Notes: generated from the sequence alone by a model not told the origin. Shown: positions 8,041-16,347, numbered from the stretch's first letter. The stretch is DNA of 41,022 nucleotides from Vicingaceae bacterium (GCA_029210015.1 JARGOE010000011.1:1-41022), one strand, 5' to 3'. Numbers and translations: made by a program.

Positions 8041-9495
8041 ATGAACCCAACGACAGTTATACTCTTTATATTAGGATATTTTGGCATATTGATGTTAATA
8101 TCTTTTATTACAGGAAAAGGAGCTAATAATGATTCTTTTTTTATTGGTGGAAAGAAATCATCATGGTATTTGGTGGCTTTTGGAATGATAGGAGCATCCT
8201 TATCTGGAGTTACATTTATTTCTGTTCCTGGATGGGTAGGAGCAAGCGAATTTTCTTATATGCAAATGGTAATAGGTTACTTTTTTGGATATGTAGTGGT
8301 TGCTTTAGTCTTAATGCCTCTTTATTACAAATTGCAGCTTACTTCAATCTATTCATATTTAGAAGATAGGTTTGGATTTTATTCTTATAAAACAGGAGCA
8401 TTTTTTTTCCTGTTATCTAGAACTATTGGAGCTGCATTTCGTTTGTTTTTGGTAGCTCAGGTGTTGCAATATTTGGTTTTTAATCAATGGGGTGTTCCTT
8501 TCTTTGTTACAGTTGCAATAACAATTTTATTGATTTGGCTTTACACATTTAAAGGAGGAATAAAGACTATTGTTTGGACGGATTCATTACAAACATTGTT
8601 CATGTTAGTTGCTGTAGGTGTAAGTATTTATTTTATTAGTTCAGAGTTAAATATTGGATTGTTTGAAATTGTTAATGAAGTAGGTGAAAGTGATTATGGT
8701 CAAATTTTCTTTTTTGATGATTGGAACGATAAGCGACACTTTGTTAAACAGTTTTTTAGTGGAATGTTCATTACTATTGTTATGACAGGTTTAGACCAAG
8801 ATATGATGCAGAAAAATCTATCTTGCAAGAACATCAAAGAAGGGCAAAAAAATATGTTCTCTTTTAGTGTTGTATTGGTTATTGTCAATTTTGTATTCCT
8901 TACACTTGGAGCTTTATTATTTATGTATGCGGCTAAAAATGGGGTAAACATTCCAGAAAAGTTAGATAACCTATTTCCAGAAATAGCAACTAATCATTTA
9001 CCAATGATGGCTGGAATATTTTTTATTTTAGGATTAGTTGCAGCAGCATACTCAAGTGCTGATTCTGCATTAACAGCACTAACAACTTCAGTTTGTATTG
9101 ATTTTTTAGATATAAAAAACAGGCCTGATAATTTAAAAATTAAACTTAGAAAACAAGTGCATTTATTGGTTTCTATTGCTTTGTTTTTGGTTATACTAAT
9201 CTTTAATGTGATTAATGATGAAAGTGTTATAAGTTCTTTATTTAAAGCGGCTGGATATACCTATGGTCCTTTATTAGGTCTTTATGCATTTGGGCTAATG
9301 TCTAAAAGAAAAGTAACAGATAAATTAGTTCCTATTGTTTGTATAGCAGCACCAATAATTAGTTTCTTATTGAACTTATATTCGAAAGAAATTTTTAATG
9401 GTTATCAATTTGGTTTTGAAATATTGATTGTAAATGGGGTTTTAAATTTTGTTGGTTTGTTTTTTATATCTCATAAAAGCATAGAGAAAGATTAG
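8041..9495 (+). CDS. Sodium:solute symporter (SSS/SLC5 family)
   Basis: This 484-residue integral membrane protein has about 13 hydrophobic segments and SSS-family signatures such as FFIGGKKSSWYLVAFGMIGA, SGVTFISVPG, FKGGIKTIVWTD and the AAAYSSADSALTALTTS stretch, which holds the conserved Na2-site serines. It should couple sodium entry to uptake of an organic solute; the substrate (sugar, acid or other) cannot be read from sequence. I use ATG 8041; an in-frame TTG three codons earlier is less likely. It is divergent from recR and appears monocistronic. Confidence 0.92.
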   Translation: MNPTTVILFILGYFGILMLISFITGKGANNDSFFIGGKKSSWYLVAFGMIGASLSGVTFISVPGWVGASEFSYMQMVIGYFFGYVVVALVLMPLYYKLQLTSIYSYLEDRFGFYSYKTGAFFFLLSRTIGAAFRLFLVAQVLQYLVFNQWGVPFFVTVAITILLIWLYTFKGGIKTIVWTDSLQTLFMLVAVGVSIYFISSELNIGLFEIVNEVGESDYGQIFFFDDWNDKRHFVKQFFSGMFITIVMTGLDQDMMQKNLSCKNIKEGQKNMFSFSVVLVIVNFVFLTLGALLFMYAAKNGVNIPEKLDNLFPEIATNHLPMMAGIFFILGLVAAAYSSADSALTALTTSVCIDFLDIKNRPDNLKIKLRKQVHLLVSIALFLVILIFNVINDESVISSLFKAAGYTYGPLLGLYAFGLMSKRKVTDKLVPIVCIAAPIISFLLNLYSKEIFNGYQFGFEILIVNGVLNFVGLFFISHKSIEKD

Positions 9496-9568
9496 AAAAT
9501 TTATTTTTAAAAACTCAGATAGTTTTACTACCTTGCTAACTTTTAAAAGGAAATTGTACAAATTTTTA

Positions 9569-9576
9569 TATTTTTG
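9569..9576 (+). promoter_or_regulatory. Possible -7 box for the acidic lipoprotein gene
   Basis: TATTTTTG matches TAnnTTTG and ends 23 bases before the ATG at 9600. A TTG at 9554-9556 is only 12 bases upstream, shorter than the usual spacing, so only the -7 element is well supported. Confidence 0.4.
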
Positions 9577-9599
9577 TTGAAAGCAAAGAAAACTTGGTT

Positions 9600-10508
9600 A
9601 TGAAAAAACAAATAAAATTAGCAGTAACATTATTAATGGTAACGCCATTAGTATTATTAACTTCATGTGGAGGGGATGACCCAATTGAAGAACCGATGGA
9701 AGAGGTTGTTGAAGAAGTTGTTGAAGAAACAAATGAAGAATATTATCAAATACCATCTCCAGATGAAATGTTTGGTTTTATTAAAGAGAGTGGGTTGAAG
9801 TTTAATGGAGAATTATTGAATGATATTCAAAGTTCTACATCTTATACTGAGCCTACAAAGCAAGCTATGAACTTTGGGGTTTATTCTGCTGATTTAGCTT
9901 ATACGGCTGCTTATGAAGAGTTTAATGAAACAACAAAATATTTTGGAACTGTCCAAAAAATGGCGGAGCCAATTGGTATTTCTGCTGCTTTTGATAAGAC
10001 CTTAATTGAAAGAGCTCAAAGTAATCTAGATAATGCAGATTCATTAGTTGCTATTACTAATACTTCTTATTTTTCAGTTGTTGATTATTTAGATCAAAAT
10101 GAACAAGGAGATAAGCTTGGCATAATTGCTGCATCAGGATGGTTAGAAACTGTTTATATAGTTGCTAATACAGCAAATTACGATAGTGATAAATTAGCTG
10201 TGGATAGATTAGCTGACCAAAGGTTAACATTAGATAACTTATTAGATTATTTTACGAAGTATGAAGATAAAGAAGAAACTAAGGAGATGATGGGATGGTT
10301 AAGAGAGTTAGAAGTTGTTTTTGCTCAAAAAGAGGTTGCTGAAGAAAATAGTGGTTCTGGAATATCTTTGAAAAAGAAAGATAATGGTAAAATGGTATTA
10401 GGAAGCAGTTCTGAAGATAAAACTTCTATATCTAAAGAGCAATTCAATGCCATTAAGGACAAAGTAAATGAAATTAGAAATAAAATAATAAGCACTGAAG
10501 AGGCTTAA
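9600..10508 (+). CDS. Acidic lipoprotein of unknown function
   Basis: This 302-residue protein has a lipoprotein signal (LLTSCGG, C23) followed by an acidic stretch, GGDDPIEEPMEEVVEE. An acidic run just after the cysteine resembles the surface-export signals described for Bacteroidota lipoproteins, so display on the cell surface is plausible. The rest is mostly helical, with a conserved-looking FGVYSADLAYTAAYE motif and no recognisable enzyme signature. I use ATG 9600; a TTG two codons earlier is also possible. The next gene follows after 19 bases and is probably co-transcribed. I do not recognise a named family. Confidence 0.8.
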   Translation: MKKQIKLAVTLLMVTPLVLLTSCGGDDPIEEPMEEVVEEVVEETNEEYYQIPSPDEMFGFIKESGLKFNGELLNDIQSSTSYTEPTKQAMNFGVYSADLAYTAAYEEFNETTKYFGTVQKMAEPIGISAAFDKTLIERAQSNLDNADSLVAITNTSYFSVVDYLDQNEQGDKLGIIAASGWLETVYIVANTANYDSDKLAVDRLADQRLTLDNLLDYFTKYEDKEETKEMMGWLRELEVVFAQKEVAEENSGSGISLKKKDNGKMVLGSSSEDKTSISKEQFNAIKDKVNEIRNKIISTEEA

Positions 10509-10527
10509 AATTTAAAGATAGAAAAAC

Positions 10528-11214
10528 ATGAAATTTATTAGCAAAATAATTTTAATTGCAGTAATAGTAATAAGCCCAATGGCTTCTTATGGGCAGTATT
10601 GTAATTATTTTCATACAAAATATTGTAACCCTTCAGAAAACGATATGTTCAAATTAAATGGACAATCAAAGAGTGCATTATTTGCGAAAGGTCAAACTTC
10701 AGAGTTAAATATTATTGTATACAAAGGGCAAGATTATAGAATTTCGCTTTGTATGGATGAGAACCTAGGAGCTCAAATTCAGTTTAAGGTTTATGAAACT
10801 AAAAAAGTTAAAGTTGAAAAAGTGTATGAAACAAAAACAACAGAAGATGAATTTAAGCCATGTGGAGATTGTAATGGAGAAGGTACGATGGATGGAGAAA
10901 CTTGTTACTCTTGTGAAGGAGAAGGTCAAACTGCTACCGGAGAAACAATTGAAGTTGTAGATAAAGAAACTAAGATTGTTACTGAAAAAAGAAAAGAGTT
11001 GCTATATGATAATAGCCAAGATGGATTTTCAACTGAGATAGAGTTTACTGTTGAATCTACAAGAAGGATAACGGTTGAGGTAACTATACCTAATGGAGGT
11101 GGTTCAGGCAAGAGTAAAGGGAAAATGATGAAATCAAGCGATATGGGATGTGTTGGTCTTTTAGTGGAGCACATGACTACTCCAATTTCAGGTTTCAAAG
11201 GAACAGGATTTTAA
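10528..11214 (+). CDS. Exported protein with DnaJ-type CxxCxGxG motifs
   Basis: This 228-residue protein has a signal peptide cut near SYGQ, so it is exported. At 112-133 two CxxCxGEG units (C112, C115, C126, C129) form a probable zinc-binding module like those of the DnaJ cysteine-rich domain, unusual outside the cytoplasm. It interrupts a beta-rich region full of Val, Lys and Thr. Other cysteines are at 25, 33 and 75. Function is unknown. It follows the acidic lipoprotein gene by 19 bases and ends just before a strong terminator. Confidence 0.78.
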   Translation: MKFISKIILIAVIVISPMASYGQYCNYFHTKYCNPSENDMFKLNGQSKSALFAKGQTSELNIIVYKGQDYRISLCMDENLGAQIQFKVYETKKVKVEKVYETKTTEDEFKPCGDCNGEGTMDGETCYSCEGEGQTATGETIEVVDKETKIVTEKRKELLYDNSQDGFSTEIEFTVESTRRITVEVTIPNGGGSGKSKGKMMKSSDMGCVGLLVEHMTTPISGFKGTGF

Positions 11215-11236
11215 AGTATTTATACCAATATATAAG

Positions 11237-11264
11237 CCCTGACATTCAGTTGTCAGGGTTTTTT
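11237..11264 (+). terminator. Rho-independent terminator
   Basis: A perfect 8-bp stem, CCCTGACA/TGTCAGGG, with a 6-base loop is followed by six T residues. It ends only 11 bases before the nrnA-like start codon. Confidence 0.9.
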
Positions 11265-11275
11265 ATTTTATAATA

Positions 11276-12277
11276 ATGATGATAGAAATAAAGTCAGCAA
11301 TAGAAAACGCAAAGAATGTTGTAATCACTACGCATAAGTCTCCTGATGGAGATGCAATTGGTTCTTCTCTAGCATTGTACCACTATTTAAAAAATAAAGG
11401 AATAAAGTCTTCGGTTATTGTTCCAGATGCTTTTCCTTCTTTTTTAAATTGGATGGAGGGTGTTAATGACATATTTTATTATGATTCGCAAAAGAATGAG
11501 GTAGAAGAGTTGATGACTAAAGCTGATTTAATTTTTTGTTTGGATTATAATGCATTAAATAGAATTGGTCCTTTAGGGGATTTTATTAAAATTTTAGATG
11601 TAACTAAGGTTGTTATTGACCATCACCAAGATCCACATAATTTTGCTGATCATTATTTCGTTGATACTGATTGTTGTTCTACAGCACAATTAGTATATGA
11701 ATTAATTGAACAGTTTGGAGAATTAAATCAGTTAAGTAAAATAATAGGAGAATGTATTTATTGTGGAATAATGACTGATACAGGTTCTTTTCGTTATCCA
11801 TCAACGACTTCAAAAACTCACAATATTATAGCTGAGTTATTAGAGTTAGGTGTTAATGGATCTTCTGTTCATCAAAAGGTTTATGATACTTTTACTGAAA
11901 ACAGATTGAGGTTATTGGGATATGCACTAACTGAAAAATTAAAGGTGTTTAATGATGAGAAAGCAGCTTATATTTCTTTATCGGCTGAAGAGTTAAAAAG
12001 ATTTAATTTTAAGAAAGGAGATACTGAAGGATTAGTTAACTATTGTTTATCTATAACAGGAATTAAAATGGCAATTCTTATGACAGAAAAAGAAGAGGGT
12101 GTAAACTTTTCTTTCAGATCAAAGGATGATTTTTATGTAAACAAAATTGCTAACAAGTATTTTAATGGAGGAGGTCATGTTTATGCTGCTGGTGGAAGAT
12201 TGGAAATATCTTTAAAGGATGCTGAAAATAAAGTAGAAGAGGTAATAAGTCTACATAAAAATGAGTTAAATGTTTAA
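11276..12277 (+). CDS. nrnA: DHH/DHHA1 phosphoesterase, NrnA-like
   Basis: This 333-residue cytoplasmic protein has the DHH-domain motifs THKSPDGDAIGSS, FCLDYN and VIDHHQDPH, then DTGSFRYPS, and ends with the DHHA1 motif NGGGHVYAAGG. The family includes oligoribonuclease/pAp phosphatase NrnA and cyclic-dinucleotide phosphodiesterases; its length (no GGDEF or PAS part) fits NrnA, degrading nanoRNAs or pAp or linear dinucleotides. It starts with two adjacent ATG codons (11276, 11279), right after a terminator, and heads a run of FKBP genes. Confidence 0.9.
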   Translation: MMIEIKSAIENAKNVVITTHKSPDGDAIGSSLALYHYLKNKGIKSSVIVPDAFPSFLNWMEGVNDIFYYDSQKNEVEELMTKADLIFCLDYNALNRIGPLGDFIKILDVTKVVIDHHQDPHNFADHYFVDTDCCSTAQLVYELIEQFGELNQLSKIIGECIYCGIMTDTGSFRYPSTTSKTHNIIAELLELGVNGSSVHQKVYDTFTENRLRLLGYALTEKLKVFNDEKAAYISLSAEELKRFNFKKGDTEGLVNYCLSITGIKMAILMTEKEEGVNFSFRSKDDFYVNKIANKYFNGGGHVYAAGGRLEISLKDAENKVEEVISLHKNELNV

Positions 12278-12283
12278 AAATAA

Positions 12284-12796
12284 ATGAGGATATTATCAAT
12301 TATCATATTATTAGTTTTTTTTTCTTGCTCAGGAAGTGAGGATAAAAATCAAATTAAATTAAGTCCTGAAGAATTACAAGAACAACTGTTAGAGGCAAAT
12401 AAAAGAGCCTTATCTCTTGAGAAAAACCAAATTCAAGAATACATCAAAAAGAAAAATATCGAAGTAATTACAACTAACACAGGGTTAAGATATAAGATAT
12501 ATGAAGATGTAGAAAGTGACAGTATTTTGGATGGTCAAGTAGTAAAAATAGATTATTCTGTGGAGCTATTAGATGGAACGAAATGTTATAATACAGAGGG
12601 TAAAGGAGAAGAGTTTACAGTAGGAAAAGATTATGTGGAAAGTGGTTTGCATGAAGCCGTTAAGTACCTTAGTAAAGGTGATAAAGCTATTATTATTATT
12701 CCATCACATTTAGGTCATGGATTAACGGGTGATTTTGAAAAAATTCCAATTCGTTCAACAATAATTTATAATATTCAAATTCTTGATGTTAAGTAA
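12284..12796 (+). CDS. GldI-like FKBP lipoprotein with degenerate active site
   Basis: This 170-residue protein has a lipoprotein signal (VFFSCSGS, C15), a helical stretch at about 27-58 and an FKBP fold at 65-170. It resembles the gliding-motility lipoprotein GldI of Flavobacteriia. Several FKBP active-site positions differ: the FD pair is replaced in the KCYNTE stretch, the pocket tryptophan is leucine in VESGLHEA, and the LAYG tyrosine is histidine in LGHG. Canonical prolyl isomerase activity is therefore doubtful, and a chaperone or binding role is more likely. It follows nrnA by 6 bases and overlaps the next FKBP gene. Whether the cell glides cannot be told from this window. Confidence 0.8.
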   Translation: MRILSIIILLVFFSCSGSEDKNQIKLSPEELQEQLLEANKRALSLEKNQIQEYIKKKNIEVITTNTGLRYKIYEDVESDSILDGQVVKIDYSVELLDGTKCYNTEGKGEEFTVGKDYVESGLHEAVKYLSKGDKAIIIIPSHLGHGLTGDFEKIPIRSTIIYNIQILDVK

Positions 12797-13604
12797 GATA
12801 TTCTATAAATCAATTTTTATAATACTTCTCTTTATATTTTTGTTTTCATGCGATAACAAATTCCCAGAATATAAAAAACAAGATATTGGAATTTATCATA
12901 AGCTTATTTCTTTTGAAGAAAGTACTGAAAATTATAGGCCGAATAAATATGTAAAAGCCTCTATTCAGTTTTTTGACAATGATAAATTGATTTATAAGCA
13001 TTATAAGGAGGATGTACTCAAACCTGCTAGTCATAATTTTGATTTTCTTCTTACCTATCTTGCATCAGGTGATAGTGCTAGTTTTATGATTGATAAATCA
13101 ATGCTGATTAAGCAAATTCCCTTGTTGAATAATGTCAACTTTAAATCAAAATTTATTAGAGCAGAGACTAAAGTGTATGAATATTTTTCTGATGGCAATA
13201 ATGTTTCTGATGATGAAATGATAGAGCAAATCCTTTTAAAAAGGTACATGAAAGAAAATGTTAAAGCAACTTATTTAAATGGCATTTATAAGGTTAAGCT
13301 GAATGAAGGTAAAGGCCCTTCTATTAAACAAGGAAGCGATATCAGAATACATTATAAAGCATTTTTTATAAACAGATTGCAGTTTGATAATACATACAAG
13401 ACTAAGGATTTTAGATTCACTTATGGTACTCCAGGTCAAGTTATTAAAGGATTAAGTATTGCACTAAAAGGAATGAAAAAAGGAGAAAAAGCAAAAATTA
13501 TCATACCTTCGCAACTTGCTTTTGGAGAAGAAGGCTCATCAACACAGGTTGTACCTCCTTTTACAACAGTAATATATGAATTAGAAATTGTAAACGTAAA
13601 ATAA
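12786..13604 (+). CDS. FKBP-type prolyl isomerase lipoprotein with long N-terminal extension
   Basis: This 272-residue protein has a lipobox FLFSC (C22) and a C-terminal FKBP domain from about 165 onward. The FD pair is kept (LQFDNT), but the pocket tryptophan is leucine (IKGLSIAL) and the tyrosine is phenylalanine (LAFG). The N-terminal half (about 45-125) has an FKBP-like pattern of strands and a SGDSASFMI segment, and may be a second, worn FKBP domain. The start ATG lies inside the previous gene (11-base overlap), suggesting translational coupling. Envelope-anchored folding factor is the likely role. Confidence 0.8.
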   Translation: MLSKIFYKSIFIILLFIFLFSCDNKFPEYKKQDIGIYHKLISFEESTENYRPNKYVKASIQFFDNDKLIYKHYKEDVLKPASHNFDFLLTYLASGDSASFMIDKSMLIKQIPLLNNVNFKSKFIRAETKVYEYFSDGNNVSDDEMIEQILLKRYMKENVKATYLNGIYKVKLNEGKGPSIKQGSDIRIHYKAFFINRLQFDNTYKTKDFRFTYGTPGQVIKGLSIALKGMKKGEKAKIIIPSQLAFGEEGSSTQVVPPFTTVIYELEIVNVK

Positions 13605-13611
13605 ATAAAAA

Positions 13612-14331
13612 ATGAAAAAAATCACTTTATCAGCTATTGCAGCTTTAACATTATTTGCTTGTGGAAATGGCGGAGAAGAAACTAGTACAAATGTAACTTT
13701 AACTAATAATATTGATAGTGTTAGTTATGTTTATGGAACTAATATTGGAAATAGTTTATTAGCGAATCTTGAAGAAGGAAATTTTGATGCTTTCAAGAAA
13801 GGGCTACAAGATGTGTTAGATTCTGCAGATTTAATGGTTTCTACAGAAGAAGGACAAGTTATTATTCAAGCTTATGGTCAGAAAAAACAAATGGAGCAAA
13901 TGGCTAAGCAACAGCAAGAGCAAGAAGCTATGTATGGAGACGTAAAAGGGGATGGAGAGAAATTTATTGAAGAAAATAAATCTAAAGAAGGAGTTCAAGT
14001 AACTGCTAGTGGATTACAATATACTGTATTGAGTGAAGGTTCAGGAAAACAACCTACAGAAACAAGTGTTGTTAAAGTTCATTATACTGGTATGTCAATT
14101 GATGGAACGGTTTTTGAAAGCAGTGTGGATAATGGAGAACCAGTTGAGTTCCCAGTTAACCAAGTAATTCCAGGATGGACTGAAGGATTGCAATTAATGA
14201 AAGAAGGTGCAAAGTATAAGTTTTTTATTCCTCAAGAATTAGCTTATGGTGCTAACGTAAGACCAGGAGGACCAATTAAGCCTTTCCAAGCTTTAATTTT
14301 TGAAGTGGAATTGTTAAAAGTGAACGATTAA
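13612..14331 (+). CDS. Mip-like FKBP-type prolyl isomerase lipoprotein
   Basis: This 239-residue protein has a lipobox (LTLFACGN, C17), a Mip-like FKBP_N helical domain (about 35-120, starting IDSVSYVYGTNIG) and a full FKBP domain (about 130-238). Active-site residues are mostly intact: VHYTG, FES (Asp replaced by Glu), PGWTEG and LAYG. It should catalyse cis-trans isomerisation of prolyl bonds in exported proteins. It is closely similar to the next gene, with near-identical C-termini, so the two are tandem duplicates. It is 7 bases behind the previous gene. Confidence 0.92.
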   Translation: MKKITLSAIAALTLFACGNGGEETSTNVTLTNNIDSVSYVYGTNIGNSLLANLEEGNFDAFKKGLQDVLDSADLMVSTEEGQVIIQAYGQKKQMEQMAKQQQEQEAMYGDVKGDGEKFIEENKSKEGVQVTASGLQYTVLSEGSGKQPTETSVVKVHYTGMSIDGTVFESSVDNGEPVEFPVNQVIPGWTEGLQLMKEGAKYKFFIPQELAYGANVRPGGPIKPFQALIFEVELLKVND

Positions 14332-14341
14332 AAATAACATT

Positions 14342-15088
14342 ATGAACAAAACAATTAGTATTATCTTATTGGCTTTAGCTATTACTTTTTCGGTAGATGT
14401 TAACGCTCAAAAAAAGAAGAAGAAAAAAGGAAAAAAAGGAAAAGAAATGACTGAAAAAACGTTTGAATTAAAGTCTGAAATAGACTCAGTAAGTTATAGT
14501 ATTGGAATGAACATGGTGGACAACATAAAAAAGGATTTCACCGAGTGTAACTTTGATGCTTTATTAGAAGGTGTAAAAGCAGCAGTTGCTGATACTAACT
14601 TTTTAGTAAAAAAGGAAGAGACAGTAGCAATCTTACAAGCTTACTTTCAAAAGAAACAAGAGGCTGCTCAAGCTGAAGAATTAAAAAAATCAGAATCTAT
14701 TAAGGCTGATGGGATTAAGTTCTTAGAAGAAAACAAAACCAAAGAAGGTGTTGTTACTACTGCTAGCGGTTTACAATATATTGTTATGAAAGAAGGTGAA
14801 GGGAAACAACCTACAGCTACTTCTAATGTAACTGTTCATTATCATGGAACTACTCCTGATGGAACTGTTTTTGATAGTTCTGTTGATCGTAATTCGCCAG
14901 CTACATTTGGCTTAAACCAAGTAATTAAAGGGTGGACTGAAGGAGTTGCTTTAATGAAAGAAGGAGCAAAATATAAGTTCTTTATTCCTCAAGAATTGGC
15001 TTACGGTGCAAACCCAAGACCAGGAGGCCCAATTAAACCTTTTATGCCTTTAGTATTTGAGGTAGAATTAATAAAAGTGAATGATTAA
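14342..15088 (+). CDS. Mip-like FKBP-type prolyl isomerase, soluble exported
   Basis: This 248-residue protein has a cleavable signal peptide (to VNAQ) rather than a lipobox, then a strongly basic tract (QKKKKKKGKKGK). An FKBP_N domain (IDSVSYSIGMNM) and a complete FKBP domain follow (VHYHG, VFDSS, KGWTEG, LAYG), with all main active-site residues present. It is a tandem paralogue of the preceding lipoprotein but is probably free in the periplasm; the lysine tract could bind membrane surfaces or polyanions (inference). It is the last gene before a terminator. Confidence 0.92.
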   Translation: MNKTISIILLALAITFSVDVNAQKKKKKKGKKGKEMTEKTFELKSEIDSVSYSIGMNMVDNIKKDFTECNFDALLEGVKAAVADTNFLVKKEETVAILQAYFQKKQEAAQAEELKKSESIKADGIKFLEENKTKEGVVTTASGLQYIVMKEGEGKQPTATSNVTVHYHGTTPDGTVFDSSVDRNSPATFGLNQVIKGWTEGVALMKEGAKYKFFIPQELAYGANPRPGGPIKPFMPLVFEVELIKVND

Positions 15089-15110
15089 TACAATCATCCA
15101 AACATAAATG

Positions 15111-15142
15111 AAGCAGCTTCTTATTTCGGAGCTGCTTTTTTA
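15111..15142 (+). terminator. Rho-independent terminator after the FKBP operon
   Basis: Stem AAGCAGCTTC pairs with GGAGCTGCTT (10 bp with one G-T pair) around a 7-base loop and runs into a T-tract. It ends transcription from nrnA through the second Mip-like gene. Confidence 0.88.
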
Positions 15143-15171
15143 TTTTAAAAGAATTTTATATACATTTAAAT

Positions 15172-15933
15172 ATGTTTAAAATATTTGGAAATAAAGAAAT
15201 AAAAGCTCCTGTTGATGAAGAAATGAGAGTATGGATGGAATATGCTATGCAATGGCTCTTTGTAAATTTTGATGAAAAAGCTTGTAAAAAACATAAAGTG
15301 TACGCCACTTTAAAAGAATTGTTAAACGATTTTAATTTACAAACGGCTTCTCTTAACGATTTAACTAAAATTGTAGCTCAACTAATGGATATCGATATTG
15401 ATGAAGTGGTAGTTGATGTTTATGATGAAGGAGAAAGAGCAATAGAAACAGATGGCGGTAAAATATTTACGCAAGAGGAAGAAGGTGAAGAAACAACTGC
15501 AGGAATGTATATTGGTAAGAATGAGAATGGAAAATATGAAGTAGGGATAGAAAAATCGATATTAAAAGATCCGGTAAATTTAGTTGCTACCATTGCACAT
15601 GAATTTTCTCACATAAAACTTTTAGGAGAAGAAAGAATAAATGAGAATGATGAATACCTGACCGATTTATTACCTATTATATATGGCTTAGGAGTGTTTG
15701 GTGCAAATAGTGTTTTTTCTTTTCGGCAAACAAATACGGAATGGGCTTATAAAAAATCGGGTTATTTAACACAAATGGAGTGGGGTTATGCTTTAGCTAT
15801 TTATTGTTGGTTAAGAGATGATAAAGCTCCTGATTGGATAAATTCATTGCCTAGAAATATTCAGGCAGATTATAAACGAAGCTTAAAGTTTATGGAGAGT
15901 AATCCAGACTTGCTTTTTAAACAAGAACTATAA
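15172..15933 (+). CDS. Putative cytoplasmic zinc metallopeptidase, unassigned family
   Basis: This 253-residue protein has no signal peptide. It carries an HExxH motif, AHEFSHIKLL (H143, E144, H147), followed by NDEYLTD (E161, D165), a candidate gluzincin third ligand 14 residues after the last histidine. The region at about 75-110 is very acidic, and the C-terminus is rich in tryptophan and tyrosine. I do not recognise the family, and proteolytic activity is an inference. It lies between two FKBP loci and is 5 bases ahead of the cytoplasmic FKBP gene, with which it is surely co-transcribed. Confidence 0.78.
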   Translation: MFKIFGNKEIKAPVDEEMRVWMEYAMQWLFVNFDEKACKKHKVYATLKELLNDFNLQTASLNDLTKIVAQLMDIDIDEVVVDVYDEGERAIETDGGKIFTQEEEGEETTAGMYIGKNENGKYEVGIEKSILKDPVNLVATIAHEFSHIKLLGEERINENDEYLTDLLPIIYGLGVFGANSVFSFRQTNTEWAYKKSGYLTQMEWGYALAIYCWLRDDKAPDWINSLPRNIQADYKRSLKFMESNPDLLFKQEL

Positions 15934-15938
15934 TAATT

Positions 15939-16283
15939 ATGAGTAAAGAAATAACTACAGAATCAGGGTTAAAATATACTATAACCAAACATGGTAATGG
16001 AGAAAAACCAACTATCGGAAAACGAGTTCGTGTACATTATACGGGTAAACTATTAAACGGACAAGTGTTTGATAGTTCACGAAAGGGTAGAGCTTTTGAT
16101 TTTATGTTGGGTAAAGGAGAGGTAATAGCAGGTTGGGATGAAGGAATTGCTTTGTTAAAAGTAGGTGATTGTGCTACATTAACAATACCATCAGAATTGG
16201 CTTATGGTAAAAATGGGGCAGGACCACTAATTAAACCTAATACAGATTTAGTTTTTGATGTGGAGTTGATGGGGGTGAAGTAA
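15939..16283 (+). CDS. Cytoplasmic single-domain FKBP-type prolyl isomerase
   Basis: This 114-residue protein is a bare FKBP domain with no signal sequence, close in size to FKBP12. All expected active-site residues are present: VHYTG, VFDSS, IAGWDEG, LAYG and the C-terminal VFDVELMGV. It should act as a general prolyl isomerase in the cytoplasm, perhaps on products of the co-transcribed metallopeptidase gene (5-base gap). It is the fifth FKBP gene within 4 kb. A bidirectional terminator follows. Confidence 0.93.
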   Translation: MSKEITTESGLKYTITKHGNGEKPTIGKRVRVHYTGKLLNGQVFDSSRKGRAFDFMLGKGEVIAGWDEGIALLKVGDCATLTIPSELAYGKNGAGPLIKPNTDLVFDVELMGVK

Positions 16284-16347
16284 GATTTATAAAATTAAAA
16301 TCTCACTATGATAACTGAAGTTATGCTATTAGGAGGAGCGGAATAAT

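Noticed and set aside
12783-12796. Overlap between two FKBP lipoprotein genes as a possible frameshift
   Set aside because: The first protein ends with a normal FKBP C-terminus and the second starts with a full lipoprotein signal, so both genes are intact and simply overlap.
16308-16346. Twelve-codon open frame before the trxA terminator
   Set aside because: Too short to judge, no supporting signal; probably chance.
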